Positions 16,755 through 25,333 of a stretch of 35,118 bases of DNA are shown piece after piece. The translations under genes and the position numbers were made by a program. The stretch is from Xanthobacteraceae bacterium (GTDB lineage: Bacteria > Pseudomonadota > Alphaproteobacteria > Rhizobiales > Xanthobacteraceae): NCBI GenBank assembly GCA_020441545.1, contig JAGRLZ010000149.1, forward strand, positions 1 to 35,118, read 5' to 3'. The notes beneath the pieces were generated by a model. It ran no database searches and was not told the origin of the DNA. It saw only the letters and a program-made list of their open reading frames with translations. The first letter of the stretch is position 1; every line of letters starts with the position of its first letter.

Positions 16755-16958
16755 GGCGACGGCTCAGTCATTGAAGCTCGTTCTTCCTCCTGTGTCCCGG
16801 CGGCACAGCTATCGGGCCGGCCGCGGCGTGCCTGCGCCGATGGGGCGGACATCTGCCGCACCGCACCACCGGAAGCGGGATTTCCCCGCCTCTCCGCCAA
16901 TCGGGCCGGCATCCCGTGCCGCGCAGGAATTCGGGCGGACCGGCCCGGCTTCTCATCC

Positions 16959-16999
16959 GGGACTCGACAATACGAGTCCCTTAGTCTAAATTCAATTTA
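16959..16999. promoter_or_regulatory. Probable operator(s) for the CecR-like repressor
   Basis: Two adjacent palindromes lie 48-88 bp before the efflux operon. The first is a perfect 8-6-8 inverted repeat, GGGACTCG-ACAATA-CGAGTCCC (16959-16980). The second is a perfect 6-1-6 repeat, TAAATT-C-AATTTA (16987-16999), running into TTAAATTTAA. The A/T-rich stretch is a plausible promoter -10 zone. TetR dimers bind such palindromes between divergent genes. The rest of the 292-bp gap shows nothing else. Confidence 0.6.
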
Positions 17000-17046
17000 A
17001 ATTTAAGGCTGCGCGCCGTAGCCAGACGCGTCGAGAGCCCGCCCGC

Positions 17047-18048
17047 ATGAAAAAAGCCCTCATGGCCATCCTGATCGTCGCGGCGGCGGCCACCGCCGGG
17101 TGGTACTGGTGGAGTCACCGCAATGCCGGCGACGGCCGCGAATTGGTGCTGCACGGCAATGTCGACATCCGGCAGGTCGCGCTGGCTTTCGACGGCAGCG
17201 GCCGGATCACGGCGATGGGCGCCGAGGAAGGCGATCCGGTCAAAGCCGGCCAGGTCATCGCCCGGCTCGACACCCGCACATTGGAGATTCAGGCCCGGCA
17301 GGCCGAAGCCCAGCTCGACGCGCAGCGGCAGGCGCTGCAAAAGCTCCGGAACGGCTCACGGCCCGAGGAAATCGCGCAGGTCCGCGCCCAACTGGCCTCC
17401 GCCGAGGCCACCGCCGAGCGCAACGACCAGGATTTTTCCCGCGCAACCCGCCTGCAAGCTTCCGGCAGCGGCGCGATCAGCCAGCAGAACATCGATCTGG
17501 CGCGCACCAACGCGCAAGCCGCGAACGCGAAAGTCGCCGAGCTTCGCGCGGCGCTGCAGCTTGCCGAAAAAGGACCGCGCGCCGAGGACATCGCCGCCGC
17601 GGAAGCCCAGCTCAAGGCATCCGAGGCCCAATTGGCTCAACTGCGTCACCAGATCGATCTGGGCCGTCTTCGTGCGCCCACCGACGCCGTCGTGCGCTCC
17701 CGGCTGCGCGAGCCCGGCGACATGGTGACGTCGCAGGTGCCGGTGTTCACGCTGGCGCTGACGAAGCCGAAATGGGTGCGCGTCTATGTCGGCGAGCCGG
17801 ACCTCGGCAAGATCAAACCCGGCATGGCGGCGCAGGTCTTCACCGACAGCCATCCCGACCGCCCGATCGCCGGCAAGGTGGGATACATCTCCTCGGTCGC
17901 CGAGTTCACGCCGAAATCGGTGCAGACCGAGGAACTGCGCACCAGCCTGGTTTACGAAGTCCGCGTCGTCGTCGAGGATCCCGGCAACGTGCTGCGCCTC
18001 GGCCAGCCCGCCACCGTCCGTCTTACGGTCGGGAGCAGAACGCCATGA
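17047..18048 (+). CDS. ybhG: HlyD-family membrane fusion protein, YbhG-like
   Basis: Periplasmic adaptor of an ABC exporter, 333 residues. N-terminal signal anchor (MKKALMAILIVAAAATAGWYWW), then the first half of the lipoyl/barrel domain (GNVDIRQVALAFDGSGRI, EGDPVKAGQVIARLD), a long coiled-coil hairpin (about residues 75-200, AEAQLDAQRQALQKL and following), and the returning barrel (LRAPTDAVVRSRLREPGDMV). This is the YbhG layout. It leads the four-gene operon and overlaps the ATPase start by 4 nt (ATGA). It would bridge the inner-membrane transporter to an outer-membrane channel, which is not encoded here. Confidence 0.88.
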   Translation: MKKALMAILIVAAAATAGWYWWSHRNAGDGRELVLHGNVDIRQVALAFDGSGRITAMGAEEGDPVKAGQVIARLDTRTLEIQARQAEAQLDAQRQALQKLRNGSRPEEIAQVRAQLASAEATAERNDQDFSRATRLQASGSGAISQQNIDLARTNAQAANAKVAELRAALQLAEKGPRAEDIAAAEAQLKASEAQLAQLRHQIDLGRLRAPTDAVVRSRLREPGDMVTSQVPVFTLALTKPKWVRVYVGEPDLGKIKPGMAAQVFTDSHPDRPIAGKVGYISSVAEFTPKSVQTEELRTSLVYEVRVVVEDPGNVLRLGQPATVRLTVGSRTP

Positions 18049-19820
18049 ACGGCGCCGCCGCCACCGTTGTCCTCGAGGAGACGCGAAAGACCTTCGCGGG
18101 GCCTGACGGCGGAACGGTCGCGGCGGTCGACGGCATCACGATGACGATCCGCGCCGGCGAACTGACGGCCCTGGTCGGCCCGGACGGAGCGGGCAAGACC
18201 ACCCTGATGCGGATGTTCGCGGGCCTGCTCAGGCCCGACGCCGGATCGCTCCACGTTCTCGGCACCGATGTCGCGGCCGCGCCGCAACGGGTCCAGGACC
18301 GCATCAGCTACATGCCGCAGCGCTTCGGCCTCTACGAGGACCTCAGCGTCCAGGAGAACCTCGACCTCTACGCCGACCTGCACGGCGTGCCGCAGGACCA
18401 GCGCCGCGAGCGCTTCGCCCGCATGCTGGAGATGACCGACCTCGCCCGCTTCACCGGCCGGCCGGCCGGCAAGCTGTCGGGCGGCATGAAGCAGAAGCTC
18501 GGGCTGGCCTGCACGCTGGTCCGTTCTCCCGATCTCCTGCTCCTCGACGAGCCCAGCGTCGGCGTCGACCCGCTGTCGCGGCGCGACCTGTGGCAGATCG
18601 TGCGGCAGCTCATCGACCAGGAGCAGCTCAGCGTCATCGTCAGCACCGCCTATATGGACGAGGCCGAACGCTGTGCGCGGGTGTTCGTGATGAACAAGGG
18701 CCGGCTGCTGGCGGAAGGTGCGCCCGACGACCTGCGGAAGCAGGCACGCGGCCTCACCTTCACCGCGACCCCGCCCGACGGCACGCCGGCGCGCACGTTG
18801 CAGGCCAGGCTGATCGACGCACCGGATCAGATCATCGATGCGGTACCGAAGGGCGGCAACGTCCGGCTGACCCGTCAGCCGGACGCGAATCCGGCGAGGC
18901 TCGACGCTTTGCTGCACGACGCGGTGGTCGAGCCGCGCCCGGAGGAACTCGAGGATGCCTTCATGATGCTGCTGCGGCGGCACGAAGACAGAACCGCGGC
19001 GCCGGCGGCGCCGGTTGCGGTCAGGGCACGGCCGGCGCCCGGCACGGCCAATGGATCGAGCGACAAGCCGATCATCGTGGTCCGCGACCTGGTGCGCAAG
19101 TTCGGCGACTTCACCGCGGTGGCCAGCACCTCGTTCGACGTCGTGCGCGGCGAGATCTTCGGGCTGCTCGGCCCCAATGGCGCGGGAAAGACCACCACGT
19201 TCCGCATGCTGTGCGGCCTGTTGCCGGCGACCAGCGGACACCTGGAAGTGGCCGGGCTCAACCTTCGGACCGCCCGGGCGAAGGCGCGCGGCCGGATCGG
19301 CTATGTCGCCCAGAAATTCGCGCTCTACGGCGACCTGACGGTTCGCGACAACCTGGAATTCTTCGGCGGCGCCTATGGCCTGCGCGGCCAGGCCCTCAAG
19401 GCGCGCGTGACGGCCTCGCTCACGCAGTTCGGCCTCGAGCCCTCGGCCCAGAGCGGGCTGCTCCCGGCCGGCTACAAGCAGCGTCTCGCCATGGCGACCG
19501 GCCTGTTGCACGAGCCGGACATCCTGTTCCTGGACGAGCCGACCAGCGGCATCGATCCGCTGGCCCGGCGGGCCTTCTGGCGCACGATCACCGCGCTCGC
19601 CGAAGGCGGCGTCACCATCATCATCACCACGCACTTCATGGAAGAGGCCGAATATTGCGATCGCATCGCCATCCAGGACGCGGGGCGGGTGCTGGCGCTG
19701 GGCACGCCGCACCAGGTCCGCGAGCAGGCCGGCGACGCCGCCATGGACATGGACAGCGCCTTCATCGCCATCGTCGAACAGGGCCGCGCCAGACATAACC
19801 ACCGGGAGGCCGCCGCATGA
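18045..19820 (+). CDS. ybhF: Double ABC ATPase of ABC-2 exporter, YbhF-like
   Basis: A 591-residue protein with two nucleotide-binding domains in tandem. Domain 1: Walker A GPDGAGKT at 45-52, signature LSGGMKQ, Walker B LLLLDEPSVGVD. Domain 2: Walker A GPNGAGKT at about 376-383, a degenerate signature LPAGYKQ, Walker B ILFLDEPTSGID. A linker of some 50 residues rich in Ala and Pro joins them. A degenerate signature in the second domain is usual for this family, implying unequal ATP sites. It energises the two permeases that follow; E. coli YbhFSR is reported as a drug and Na+/H+ efflux pump. Its stop overlaps the next gene. Confidence 0.9.
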   Translation: MNGAAATVVLEETRKTFAGPDGGTVAAVDGITMTIRAGELTALVGPDGAGKTTLMRMFAGLLRPDAGSLHVLGTDVAAAPQRVQDRISYMPQRFGLYEDLSVQENLDLYADLHGVPQDQRRERFARMLEMTDLARFTGRPAGKLSGGMKQKLGLACTLVRSPDLLLLDEPSVGVDPLSRRDLWQIVRQLIDQEQLSVIVSTAYMDEAERCARVFVMNKGRLLAEGAPDDLRKQARGLTFTATPPDGTPARTLQARLIDAPDQIIDAVPKGGNVRLTRQPDANPARLDALLHDAVVEPRPEELEDAFMMLLRRHEDRTAAPAAPVAVRARPAPGTANGSSDKPIIVVRDLVRKFGDFTAVASTSFDVVRGEIFGLLGPNGAGKTTTFRMLCGLLPATSGHLEVAGLNLRTARAKARGRIGYVAQKFALYGDLTVRDNLEFFGGAYGLRGQALKARVTASLTQFGLEPSAQSGLLPAGYKQRLAMATGLLHEPDILFLDEPTSGIDPLARRAFWRTITALAEGGVTIIITTHFMEEAEYCDRIAIQDAGRVLALGTPHQVREQAGDAAMDMDSAFIAIVEQGRARHNHREAAA

Positions 19821-20947
19821 GCCGTTCCGGTTTCGCCACCAGGCTCGTGGCCCTGATCCGCAAGGAAACCCGCCAGATGCTGCGCGATCGCAGCAACCTG
19901 GTCGTCGGCCTGCTGCTTCCGGTCGGCCTGATCCTGATATTCGGCTTCGGGATCTCCTTCGACGTCAAGGATGCCCGCGTGGCCGTCGCGATGGAGGACA
20001 GTTCACCGATCGCCCGCGACACCGTCGCCGGCCTGCGGGGCTCGCCTTATCTCGCGCCGGTCTGGGTGAGGTCGATGACGGAGGCCGAGCGCCTGGTCCG
20101 CGCCGGCAAGGCCGACGCCATCCTGCGCGTGCCGGGTGACTTCTCGCGACACATGGCGGCGGGCCACGGGCAATTGCAACTGCTGCTCAACGGCGTCGAT
20201 TCCAACACCGCCGCGGCCATCGAAGGCTATGTCAACGGCGCCCTGGCCGTTCCGCTCCAGCAGCGGGGAGACCGCGCCGGCAACAAGCCGGCGGGCGCCG
20301 CCAGCGTCGTCATCGTGCAGCGGACCTGGTTCAATGAAGCAAGCGAAAGCACCTGGTACGTGGTGCCCGGCCTGATCGTGCTGGTGATGACCATGATCGG
20401 GGCCTTTCTCACCTCCCTGCTGATCGCGCGCGAATGGGAACGCGGGACGCTGGAATCGCTGTTCGTCACGCCGGTCCGTCCGCTCGAACTGGTGATCGCC
20501 AAGCTGACGCCCTACCTGGTGGTCGGCATCATCGACCTGACCATGTGCGTGGTCGCGGCGAGGCTTCTGTTCCAGGTGCCGATACGCGGCTCGCTGCCCG
20601 TCATCATCGGCGCATCGCTCCTGTACCTGATGGTCTCGCTTCTGCTCGGCCTGTTCATCTCGGGCACGACGCGCAGTCAGTTCACTGCCAGCCAGGTGGC
20701 GCTGCTCACCAGCTTCCTGCCCGCCATGATGCTGTCGGGCTTCGTTTTCGACCTGCGCAACGTCCCGATCGTGATCCAGGTCATCAGCCAGTTGCTGCCG
20801 GCAACCCACTTCATGGGATTGATCAAGACCCTGTTCATGGCCGGCGACTACTGGCCCGACATCCTCCGGACCTGCGGCATCCTGACGATCTACGCCCTCG
20901 TGCTGGTCGTCGCGACGCGCCGCACGCTCAGGAAAAAGCTCGACTGA
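19817..20947 (+). CDS. ybhS: ABC-2 type permease, YbhS-like
   Basis: 376 residues, six predicted membrane helices. Layout: cytoplasmic start with RKETRQMLRDRSNL (a conserved ABC-2 opening), helix 1 (LVVGLLLPVGLILIFGFGI), a periplasmic domain of about 150 residues, then five helices from VVPGLIVLVMTMIGAFLTSLLIA to the C-terminus. REWERGTLESLFVTPVRPLE is the ABC-2 coupling motif and LLPATHFMGLIKTLF the conserved final loop. ATG 19817 overlaps the ATPase stop (ATGA), preceded by GGGAGG. Forms a heterodimer with the next gene product, by family analogy. Confidence 0.88.
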   Translation: MSRSGFATRLVALIRKETRQMLRDRSNLVVGLLLPVGLILIFGFGISFDVKDARVAVAMEDSSPIARDTVAGLRGSPYLAPVWVRSMTEAERLVRAGKADAILRVPGDFSRHMAAGHGQLQLLLNGVDSNTAAAIEGYVNGALAVPLQQRGDRAGNKPAGAASVVIVQRTWFNEASESTWYVVPGLIVLVMTMIGAFLTSLLIAREWERGTLESLFVTPVRPLELVIAKLTPYLVVGIIDLTMCVVAARLLFQVPIRGSLPVIIGASLLYLMVSLLLGLFISGTTRSQFTASQVALLTSFLPAMMLSGFVFDLRNVPIVIQVISQLLPATHFMGLIKTLFMAGDYWPDILRTCGILTIYALVLVVATRRTLRKKLD

Positions 20948-20951
20948 CACG

Positions 20952-22064
20952 ATGCAAGCCCTGGCCGACTATCTCGCAAGGACACTGGCGCTGGTTCGCA
21001 AGGAACTTCTGGCGCTGCTCAAGGATCGATCGAGCCGGATGCTGCTGTTCGCGCCGGCATTGATGCAGACCCTGTTGTTCGGCTACGGCGCGACCTACGA
21101 CCTGACCTATGTCCCCTATGCCGTGCTCGACCAGAGCGGAGGCGCCGCCGCGACCGAGTTGCTGGCGCGGCTCGATGGAACGGGCGTGTTCAAGCGCGCG
21201 GCGACCCTGACCGGGTCCGGCCAGATCGCCGGAATGATCGAGAGCGGCGACGCACTCCTCGCCATCGACTTCCCCGCCGACTTCGACGCCCGGCTGGCGT
21301 CCCGGCAGCAGGCGCCGCTGCAGGTGATCCTCGATGGCCGCAACTCGTCCACCGCCGCCCTGGCGTCGGCCTATATCGCCTCGATCGTCGCGGCCTACAA
21401 TCAGTCCCGCGGCGCGGCGCCCGCGCTGGCGGTGGTGCGGCGGGCCTGGTTCAATCCGAACCTCGAATCCCGCTGGAACCTGATGCCGGCGCTGATCGCC
21501 TCGCTCAGCATGCTGCAGACCCTGATGCTGGCGGCCCTGTCGGTCGCGCGCGAACGCGAGCAAGGCACCTTCGACCAGTTGCTGGTGACGCCGCTGACGC
21601 CGTTGCAGATTCTCATCGGCAAGGCGCTTCCCGCCATCTTCGTCGGCCTCATCCAGTCGACGATCGTCTTCCTGGTCATCCTGTTCTGGTTCAAAATCCC
21701 GTTCAGCGGGTCGGTATGGCTGCTTTACCTGGGGCTGCTCGTGTTCACCGCGGCATCGGTCGGCATCGGCCTGTCGGTCTCGGCGCTGTCGCTGACCATG
21801 CAGCAGGCGATGCTCTACACCTTCATGCTGGTGATGCCGCTGATATTGCTCTCCGGACTGCTGACGGCGGTGGGCAACATGCCACGAATCCTGCAACTGG
21901 CGACCTATGCCAACCCGCTGCGCTTCGCCATCGACCTGGTGCGCCGGGTCTATCTGGAAGGCGCCGGATTCAGCGACGTGGCGCTGGATTTCGTGCCGCT
22001 GCTCGGCGTCGCCGCCGTCACCCTGCCGCTGGCGGCCTGGCTGTTCCGGAATCGCCTGGCCTGA
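20952..22064 (+). CDS. ybhR: ABC-2 type permease, YbhR-like
   Basis: 370 residues with the same layout as the preceding permease: RKELLALLKDRSSRML, helix 1, a periplasmic domain (about residues 50-180), then five helices. The coupling motif is REREQGTFDQLLVTPLTPLQ and the late loop LQLATYANPLRFAIDLVRRVYLEG. It starts 4 nt after the previous stop. As the last gene of the operon it ends 51 nt before the convergent sigma-factor gene. Confidence 0.88.
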   Translation: MQALADYLARTLALVRKELLALLKDRSSRMLLFAPALMQTLLFGYGATYDLTYVPYAVLDQSGGAAATELLARLDGTGVFKRAATLTGSGQIAGMIESGDALLAIDFPADFDARLASRQQAPLQVILDGRNSSTAALASAYIASIVAAYNQSRGAAPALAVVRRAWFNPNLESRWNLMPALIASLSMLQTLMLAALSVAREREQGTFDQLLVTPLTPLQILIGKALPAIFVGLIQSTIVFLVILFWFKIPFSGSVWLLYLGLLVFTAASVGIGLSVSALSLTMQQAMLYTFMLVMPLILLSGLLTAVGNMPRILQLATYANPLRFAIDLVRRVYLEGAGFSDVALDFVPLLGVAAVTLPLAAWLFRNRLA

Positions 22065-22115
22065 AGCCGCCGGCCTCACCGGATGCGGAACGGGCCGGGA
22101 TTCGCGCCGGCGGCG

Positions 22116-23420
22116 TCATTCCGGGGTCGAAGGCGCATTGCTCGGATGCCTCGACGAATCGCCGCCATCCACAGCCGTCAGGCGATCGATGTGCATGCGG
22201 ATGTGGGCAGCTTCCGCGGTGGTGCCGGCCAGCGCGATCGCCTGGTCGAAGGCGCAGCGCGCCTCGCCCGCGCGGCCGAGCCGCAACAACAGCGCACCGC
22301 GCACGCCGTGATAGTTGAAGTAGCCGGCGAGCCGCTTGGCCAGCGGCGCGATCAGGTCGAGCGCGGCCTGCGGCCCCTCGACTTTGGACACCGCCACCGC
22401 GCGGTTGAGCGTCACCACCGGCGACGGCTGCAACATCTCCAGCGTGCGATAGAGCAGTTCGATCTGGGTCCAGTCGGTCTGGTCCGGGGAGGCCGCGCCG
22501 GAATGCAGCGCCGCGATCGCCGCCTGCACCTGATAGGGCCCCGAGCGGCGATGGCGCATCGCCTTGTCGATCAGCGCCATGCCCTCGGCGATCATCGGCC
22601 CGTTCCACCGGCCGCGATCCTGATCGTCGAGCAGCACGATGCCGCCCCCGGCATCGTAGCGCGCGGCGGAACGGGCATGCTGCGACAGCAGGAGCGACAG
22701 CAGGCCCATGATCTCCGGCTCGGCCGGAAACAGCCGCAGCAACAGCCGCGCCAGCCGGATCGCCTCATCGCACAACGGCGCGCGCTCCTCGATGGTATCG
22801 CCGCTCGCCGAATAGCCTTCGTTGAACACGAGATAGACCATCGCCGCCACCGCCGCGAGCCGCTCGCCGCGCTCCACCGCGCCCGGCGCCTCGAACGGCA
22901 CATCCGCCCTGGCGACGGCCGCCTTCGCCCGCGTGATACGCTGCTCCATCGCAGCCTCCGTGACGAGAAAGGCGCGCGCGATCTGCTTCACCGTCAGCCC
23001 CGAAACGATGCGCAGCGCCAGCGCGATCTGCTGCGTCGCCGGCAGTTGCGGATGGCAGCAGATGAACAACAGCCGCAGGATGTCGTCGCGATAATGCGAG
23101 CCGTCGAGCCGCTCGGCGATCTCGCCTTCGGCGTCGCCGGTGTCGGAGATGGCGTCTTCCGACGGCAGCTCCCGCAGCCGGTTGCGGCGGCGGGCATCGT
23201 CGATGCCGGAATTGCGCCCGACCATGATGAGCCAGGCGGTGGGGTCGCGCGGCGGGCCGTTCTGCGGCCAGCTCCTGAGCGCGCGCAGGCAGGCGTTCTG
23301 ATAAGCTTCCTCGGCAAGGTCGAGATCGCGGAAATAACGCAACAGCGCGCCGAGCGCCTGGGGCCGCGACGAGGTCAGCGCGGCGTCGATCCAGGCCAGA
23401 TCGGACGCGATATCGCTCAT
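22116..23420 (-). CDS. ECF sigma factor, ECF42 group (COG4941)
   Basis: A 434-residue sigma factor, much longer than an ordinary ECF. Region 2 lies at about residues 20-85 (LGALLRYFRDLDLAEEAYQNACLRAL; PTAWLIMVGRNSGIDDARRR) and region 4 about 115-170 (LPATQQIALALRIVSGLTVKQIARAFLVTEAAMEQRITRAK). The C-terminal 250 residues form the TPR-like extension of the ECF42 group (VYLVFNEGYSASGD; HRRSGPYQVQAAIAALH; VTLNRAVAVSKVEGP). ECF42 genes characteristically adjoin a DGPF/YCII gene, as here, with a 4-nt overlap. No anti-sigma factor is seen; the extension is thought to take over control. Confidence 0.9.
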   Translation of the reverse strand: MSDIASDLAWIDAALTSSRPQALGALLRYFRDLDLAEEAYQNACLRALRSWPQNGPPRDPTAWLIMVGRNSGIDDARRRNRLRELPSEDAISDTGDAEGEIAERLDGSHYRDDILRLLFICCHPQLPATQQIALALRIVSGLTVKQIARAFLVTEAAMEQRITRAKAAVARADVPFEAPGAVERGERLAAVAAMVYLVFNEGYSASGDTIEERAPLCDEAIRLARLLLRLFPAEPEIMGLLSLLLSQHARSAARYDAGGGIVLLDDQDRGRWNGPMIAEGMALIDKAMRHRRSGPYQVQAAIAALHSGAASPDQTDWTQIELLYRTLEMLQPSPVVTLNRAVAVSKVEGPQAALDLIAPLAKRLAGYFNYHGVRGALLLRLGRAGEARCAFDQAIALAGTTAEAAHIRMHIDRLTAVDGGDSSRHPSNAPSTPE

Positions 23421-23788
23421 GGCGCCACGTTCCCGGGCCGGAACACGCCGACCGGGCGGATCTCATAGGAGCCGCCGGGATTGGCCTCGCCGAGGTCGCG
23501 CGCCACGGCAAGCGCATCGTCGAGATCCTTGGCATCGATGATGTAGAAACCGAGCAACTGCTCCTTGGTCTCGGCGAACGGACCATCGAGCACCAGCGGC
23601 GGATCGCCCTCCTTGCGCAAGGTCGTCGCCGCCGTGGTCGGCAGCAGCCGCGCCACCGGGCCGAGCCGCCCCTGTTTCGTCAGTTTCTCCTGCACGACGG
23701 CGAGCTTCTCCATCACCGCGTCGTCGTGGTCCTTGCTCCACGCGCAGACCGTGGCTTCGTCGTGATAGCAGAGAATGGCGTAGAGCAT
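23417..23788 (-). CDS. YCII/DGPF-domain protein, ECF42 partner
   Basis: A 123-residue cytoplasmic protein that starts MLYAILCYHDEATVCAWS and has the DGPF motif at 68-71 (VLDGPFAETKEQLLGFYII). It is translated just before the sigma factor, which it overlaps by ATGA. DGPF proteins are the usual partners and regulon members of ECF42 factors. The biochemical role is unknown; the YCII fold recalls small dehalogenase- or muconolactone-isomerase-like barrels. The frame is open far upstream, but that part crosses a REP element and is not coding. Confidence 0.87.
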   Translation of the reverse strand: MLYAILCYHDEATVCAWSKDHDDAVMEKLAVVQEKLTKQGRLGPVARLLPTTAATTLRKEGDPPLVLDGPFAETKEQLLGFYIIDAKDLDDALAVARDLGEANPGGSYEIRPVGVFRPGNVAP

Positions 23789-23889
23789 GTGCGGTTCCTG
23801 TGTGGTGATTTCTGGACAAGGACTATGCCGGGGACCGGAACCGGCGTCACCTGCTTCTGGCTGAGCGCTTAACGATGTCGCTATTCCGA

Positions 23890-23917
23890 ATACGGCACAC
23901 TCGATACGGCACACTCG
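23890..23917. repeat. 14-bp tandem duplication
   Basis: ATACGGCACACTCG occurs twice in immediate succession (23890-23903 and 23904-23917), just before a REP hairpin. It is probably a slippage or duplication product. It lies in the region ahead of the DGPF gene. Confidence 0.8.
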
Positions 23918-23930
23918 CCAAAGGATGGTC

Positions 23931-23950
23931 ATGCCCGCGAAAGCGGGCAT
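23931..23950. repeat. REP-like hairpin
   Basis: Perfect 8-4-8 inverted repeat ATGCCCGC-GAAA-GCGGGCAT followed by CCAGTA, the form common between Bradyrhizobium genes. It is a different class from the two TGTCAT..ATGACA elements. It lies in the 286-bp gap between the DGPF and VOC genes and could terminate transcription of the VOC gene. Confidence 0.75.
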
Positions 23951-24074
23951 CCAGTATTCCGCGCGCTCGGCGATCGACAACAAGCATCGATGTTCACTGG
24001 ATCGCCCGCCAGAGCCTGTCATCAGTCTGGCAAAGCCGGACCCGTTGGCGGACGATGACCGCCCATTGCCGCAC

Positions 24075-24548
24075 TCATCCGTCGGCCGCGGCCTCCACCG
24101 TGGCGATGTCGATCCTGGTCATCGTCATCATCGCCTGCATGGCCCGCTGCGCGCGTGCGGGATCGGAATCCTTCAACAATTCGATCATTCTCGCCGGCAC
24201 CACCTGCCACGATACGCCGAACTTGTCCTTGAGCCAGCCGCACTGGCTGGGCTGGCCGCCATCGGCGGTCAGCGCGTCCCAGAAATAATCGACCTCGGCC
24301 TGCGATCGGCAATCGATGCTGAACGACACCGCCTCGTTGAACCTGAAATGCGGCCCGCCATTCAGCGCGATGAAGCTCATCCCCTCGATCTCGAAGGCCG
24401 CGGTGAGCACCGTGCCCGCCGGCATCGGCGCATTCTCGCCATAACGCAGGATTTCGCCGGGCTTTCCGTCCCGGAACACCGACAGGTAGAAGTTCATGGC
24501 CTGTTCGGCGTCCTTGTCGAACCACAGGCAGGGCGAGATCTTTTTCAT
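24075..24548 (-). CDS. VOC family protein (PhnB-like), 157 aa
   Basis: Starts MKKISPCLWFDKDAEQAMNFYLSVF and continues with LTAAFEIEGMSFIALNGGPHFRFNEAVSFSIDC and CGWLKDKFGVSWQVVP, the pattern of 3-demethylubiquinone-methyltransferase-like VOC proteins. GGGAG precedes ATG 24548. It is cytoplasmic. Such genes frequently accompany ECF42/DGPF clusters, so it may belong to the regulon of the sigma factor downstream; that is inference. The ligand is unknown. It is distinct from the VOC gene at 15345, sharing only the family outline. Confidence 0.86.
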   Translation of the reverse strand: MKKISPCLWFDKDAEQAMNFYLSVFRDGKPGEILRYGENAPMPAGTVLTAAFEIEGMSFIALNGGPHFRFNEAVSFSIDCRSQAEVDYFWDALTADGGQPSQCGWLKDKFGVSWQVVPARMIELLKDSDPARAQRAMQAMMTMTRIDIATVEAAADG

Positions 24549-24689
24549 GGGGAACTCCCGGTTTGCACGTCTTCGCCATCACGCGGGGATGCCTCGCGCG
24601 ATTCGGCTTCATCTCCAGGACGCACGATCCCCGGCCGATCCGACATCGGATGAAGATTTTTTTATCCGCTTGTCTGCGTCATCCCCGCC

Positions 24690-24792
24690 AGAGCCATTTC
24701 CGTTCCGCTTCTATCGGAACGGGGCTCTATATCCCTGGTTTAGCGCGCTTTCTTAATGAGAACCGGCACCCATCTCACTCGAAAACGCTCTA
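24690..24792. repeat. ~105-bp dispersed repeat, copy C
   Basis: AGAGCCATTTCCGTTCCG..CGGAACGGGGCTCTATATCC, then a diverged right part (AGCGCGCTTTCTTAATGAGAACCGG) and the common end GAAAACGCTCTA. It is more altered than copies A and B. It fills the centre of the 331-bp gap between the VOC gene and the broken ybgC; nothing else is seen there. Confidence 0.75.
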
Positions 24793-24879
24793 ACGGCGCC
24801 GGCCTTGGCTTGCCGGCCCGATAACGGGTTCCGGCCGCGACAACGCCAGAAGCAGCGGCCCGGGACGAACGGATCCCGC

Positions 24880-25251
24880 TTAACTTGCCTGATCCGCCTT
24901 CATGGCGAGGCGCAGCGCCTTGGGGATCGGCTTGGCCCGGCCGCCGGAGACGAACGCCACCTTGACGTCGGCCTCGAGCAGCAGCACCGCGCCGCGCCGG
25001 ATCTCCTGATGCAGCGTGATCGAGGCGCCGCGCACGTCGACCGGCCGGGTGACGATGTCGAGCAGGTCGTCCATGTGCGCGGGCCGCAGGAATTCCAGCT
25101 TCATCGACCGCACCACGAAGGCGAAGCCCGGCGCCTCGGTCTCGGCCTCGGCAAACAGCGCGCGCTGGTCGGCGCCGAGCAGCCGCAGATAATTGGTGCG
25201 CCCGCGCTCCATGAAGCGCAGGTAGTTGGCGTGATAGACGATGCCGGAGAA
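24880..25251 (-). pseudogene. ybgC: 5'-truncated YbgC-like acyl-CoA thioesterase
   Basis: The last ~124 codons of a 4-hydroxybenzoyl-CoA thioesterase-like (hot-dog fold) protein. Homology starts abruptly at FSGIVYHANYLRFMERGRT. The preceding EDTD segment with the catalytic Asp is gone, replaced by unrelated sequence (codons read GKPE). GC and codon use match the backbone. The internal ATG at 25212 could start a 110-residue remnant without the active site. The complete copy at 25334-25786 aligns throughout (both have FMERGRTNYLRLLG) but differs at many positions, so this is not a recent duplication. I read it as the chromosomal gene broken by the island. No tolQ follows, unlike typical tol-pal-linked ybgC. 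Confidence 0.82.
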
Positions 25252-25333
25252 CTCTGGCTTGCCAACATCGCAACACAGCGGCTTGATTCCATTGGGGCGC
25301 TGGAGGGCTATAGCGTGAACAAGCGTAGATTCT
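25252..25333. other. Island-chromosome junction
   Basis: 82 bp between the point where ybgC homology breaks off and the stop of the complete ybgC copy. On the minus strand it is open in frame with the broken gene (reading ALQRPNGIKPLCCDVGKPEF before FSG), which I do not recognise. It should contain or adjoin the attachment site. A matching direct repeat would lie at the far end of the island, outside the window. Confidence 0.5.

Noticed and set aside
17952..19802. 616-residue minus-strand frame opposite the ABC ATPase
   Set aside because: Same kind of antisense shadow; the plus strand carries both complete nucleotide-binding domains.
23789..24022. N-terminal extension of the DGPF protein
   Set aside because: It crosses a REP hairpin and a tandem duplication; family members start at MLYAIL.
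25252..25333. tRNA gene as integration target
   Set aside because: No cloverleaf or tRNA end sequence at the junction; the broken gene is protein-coding.
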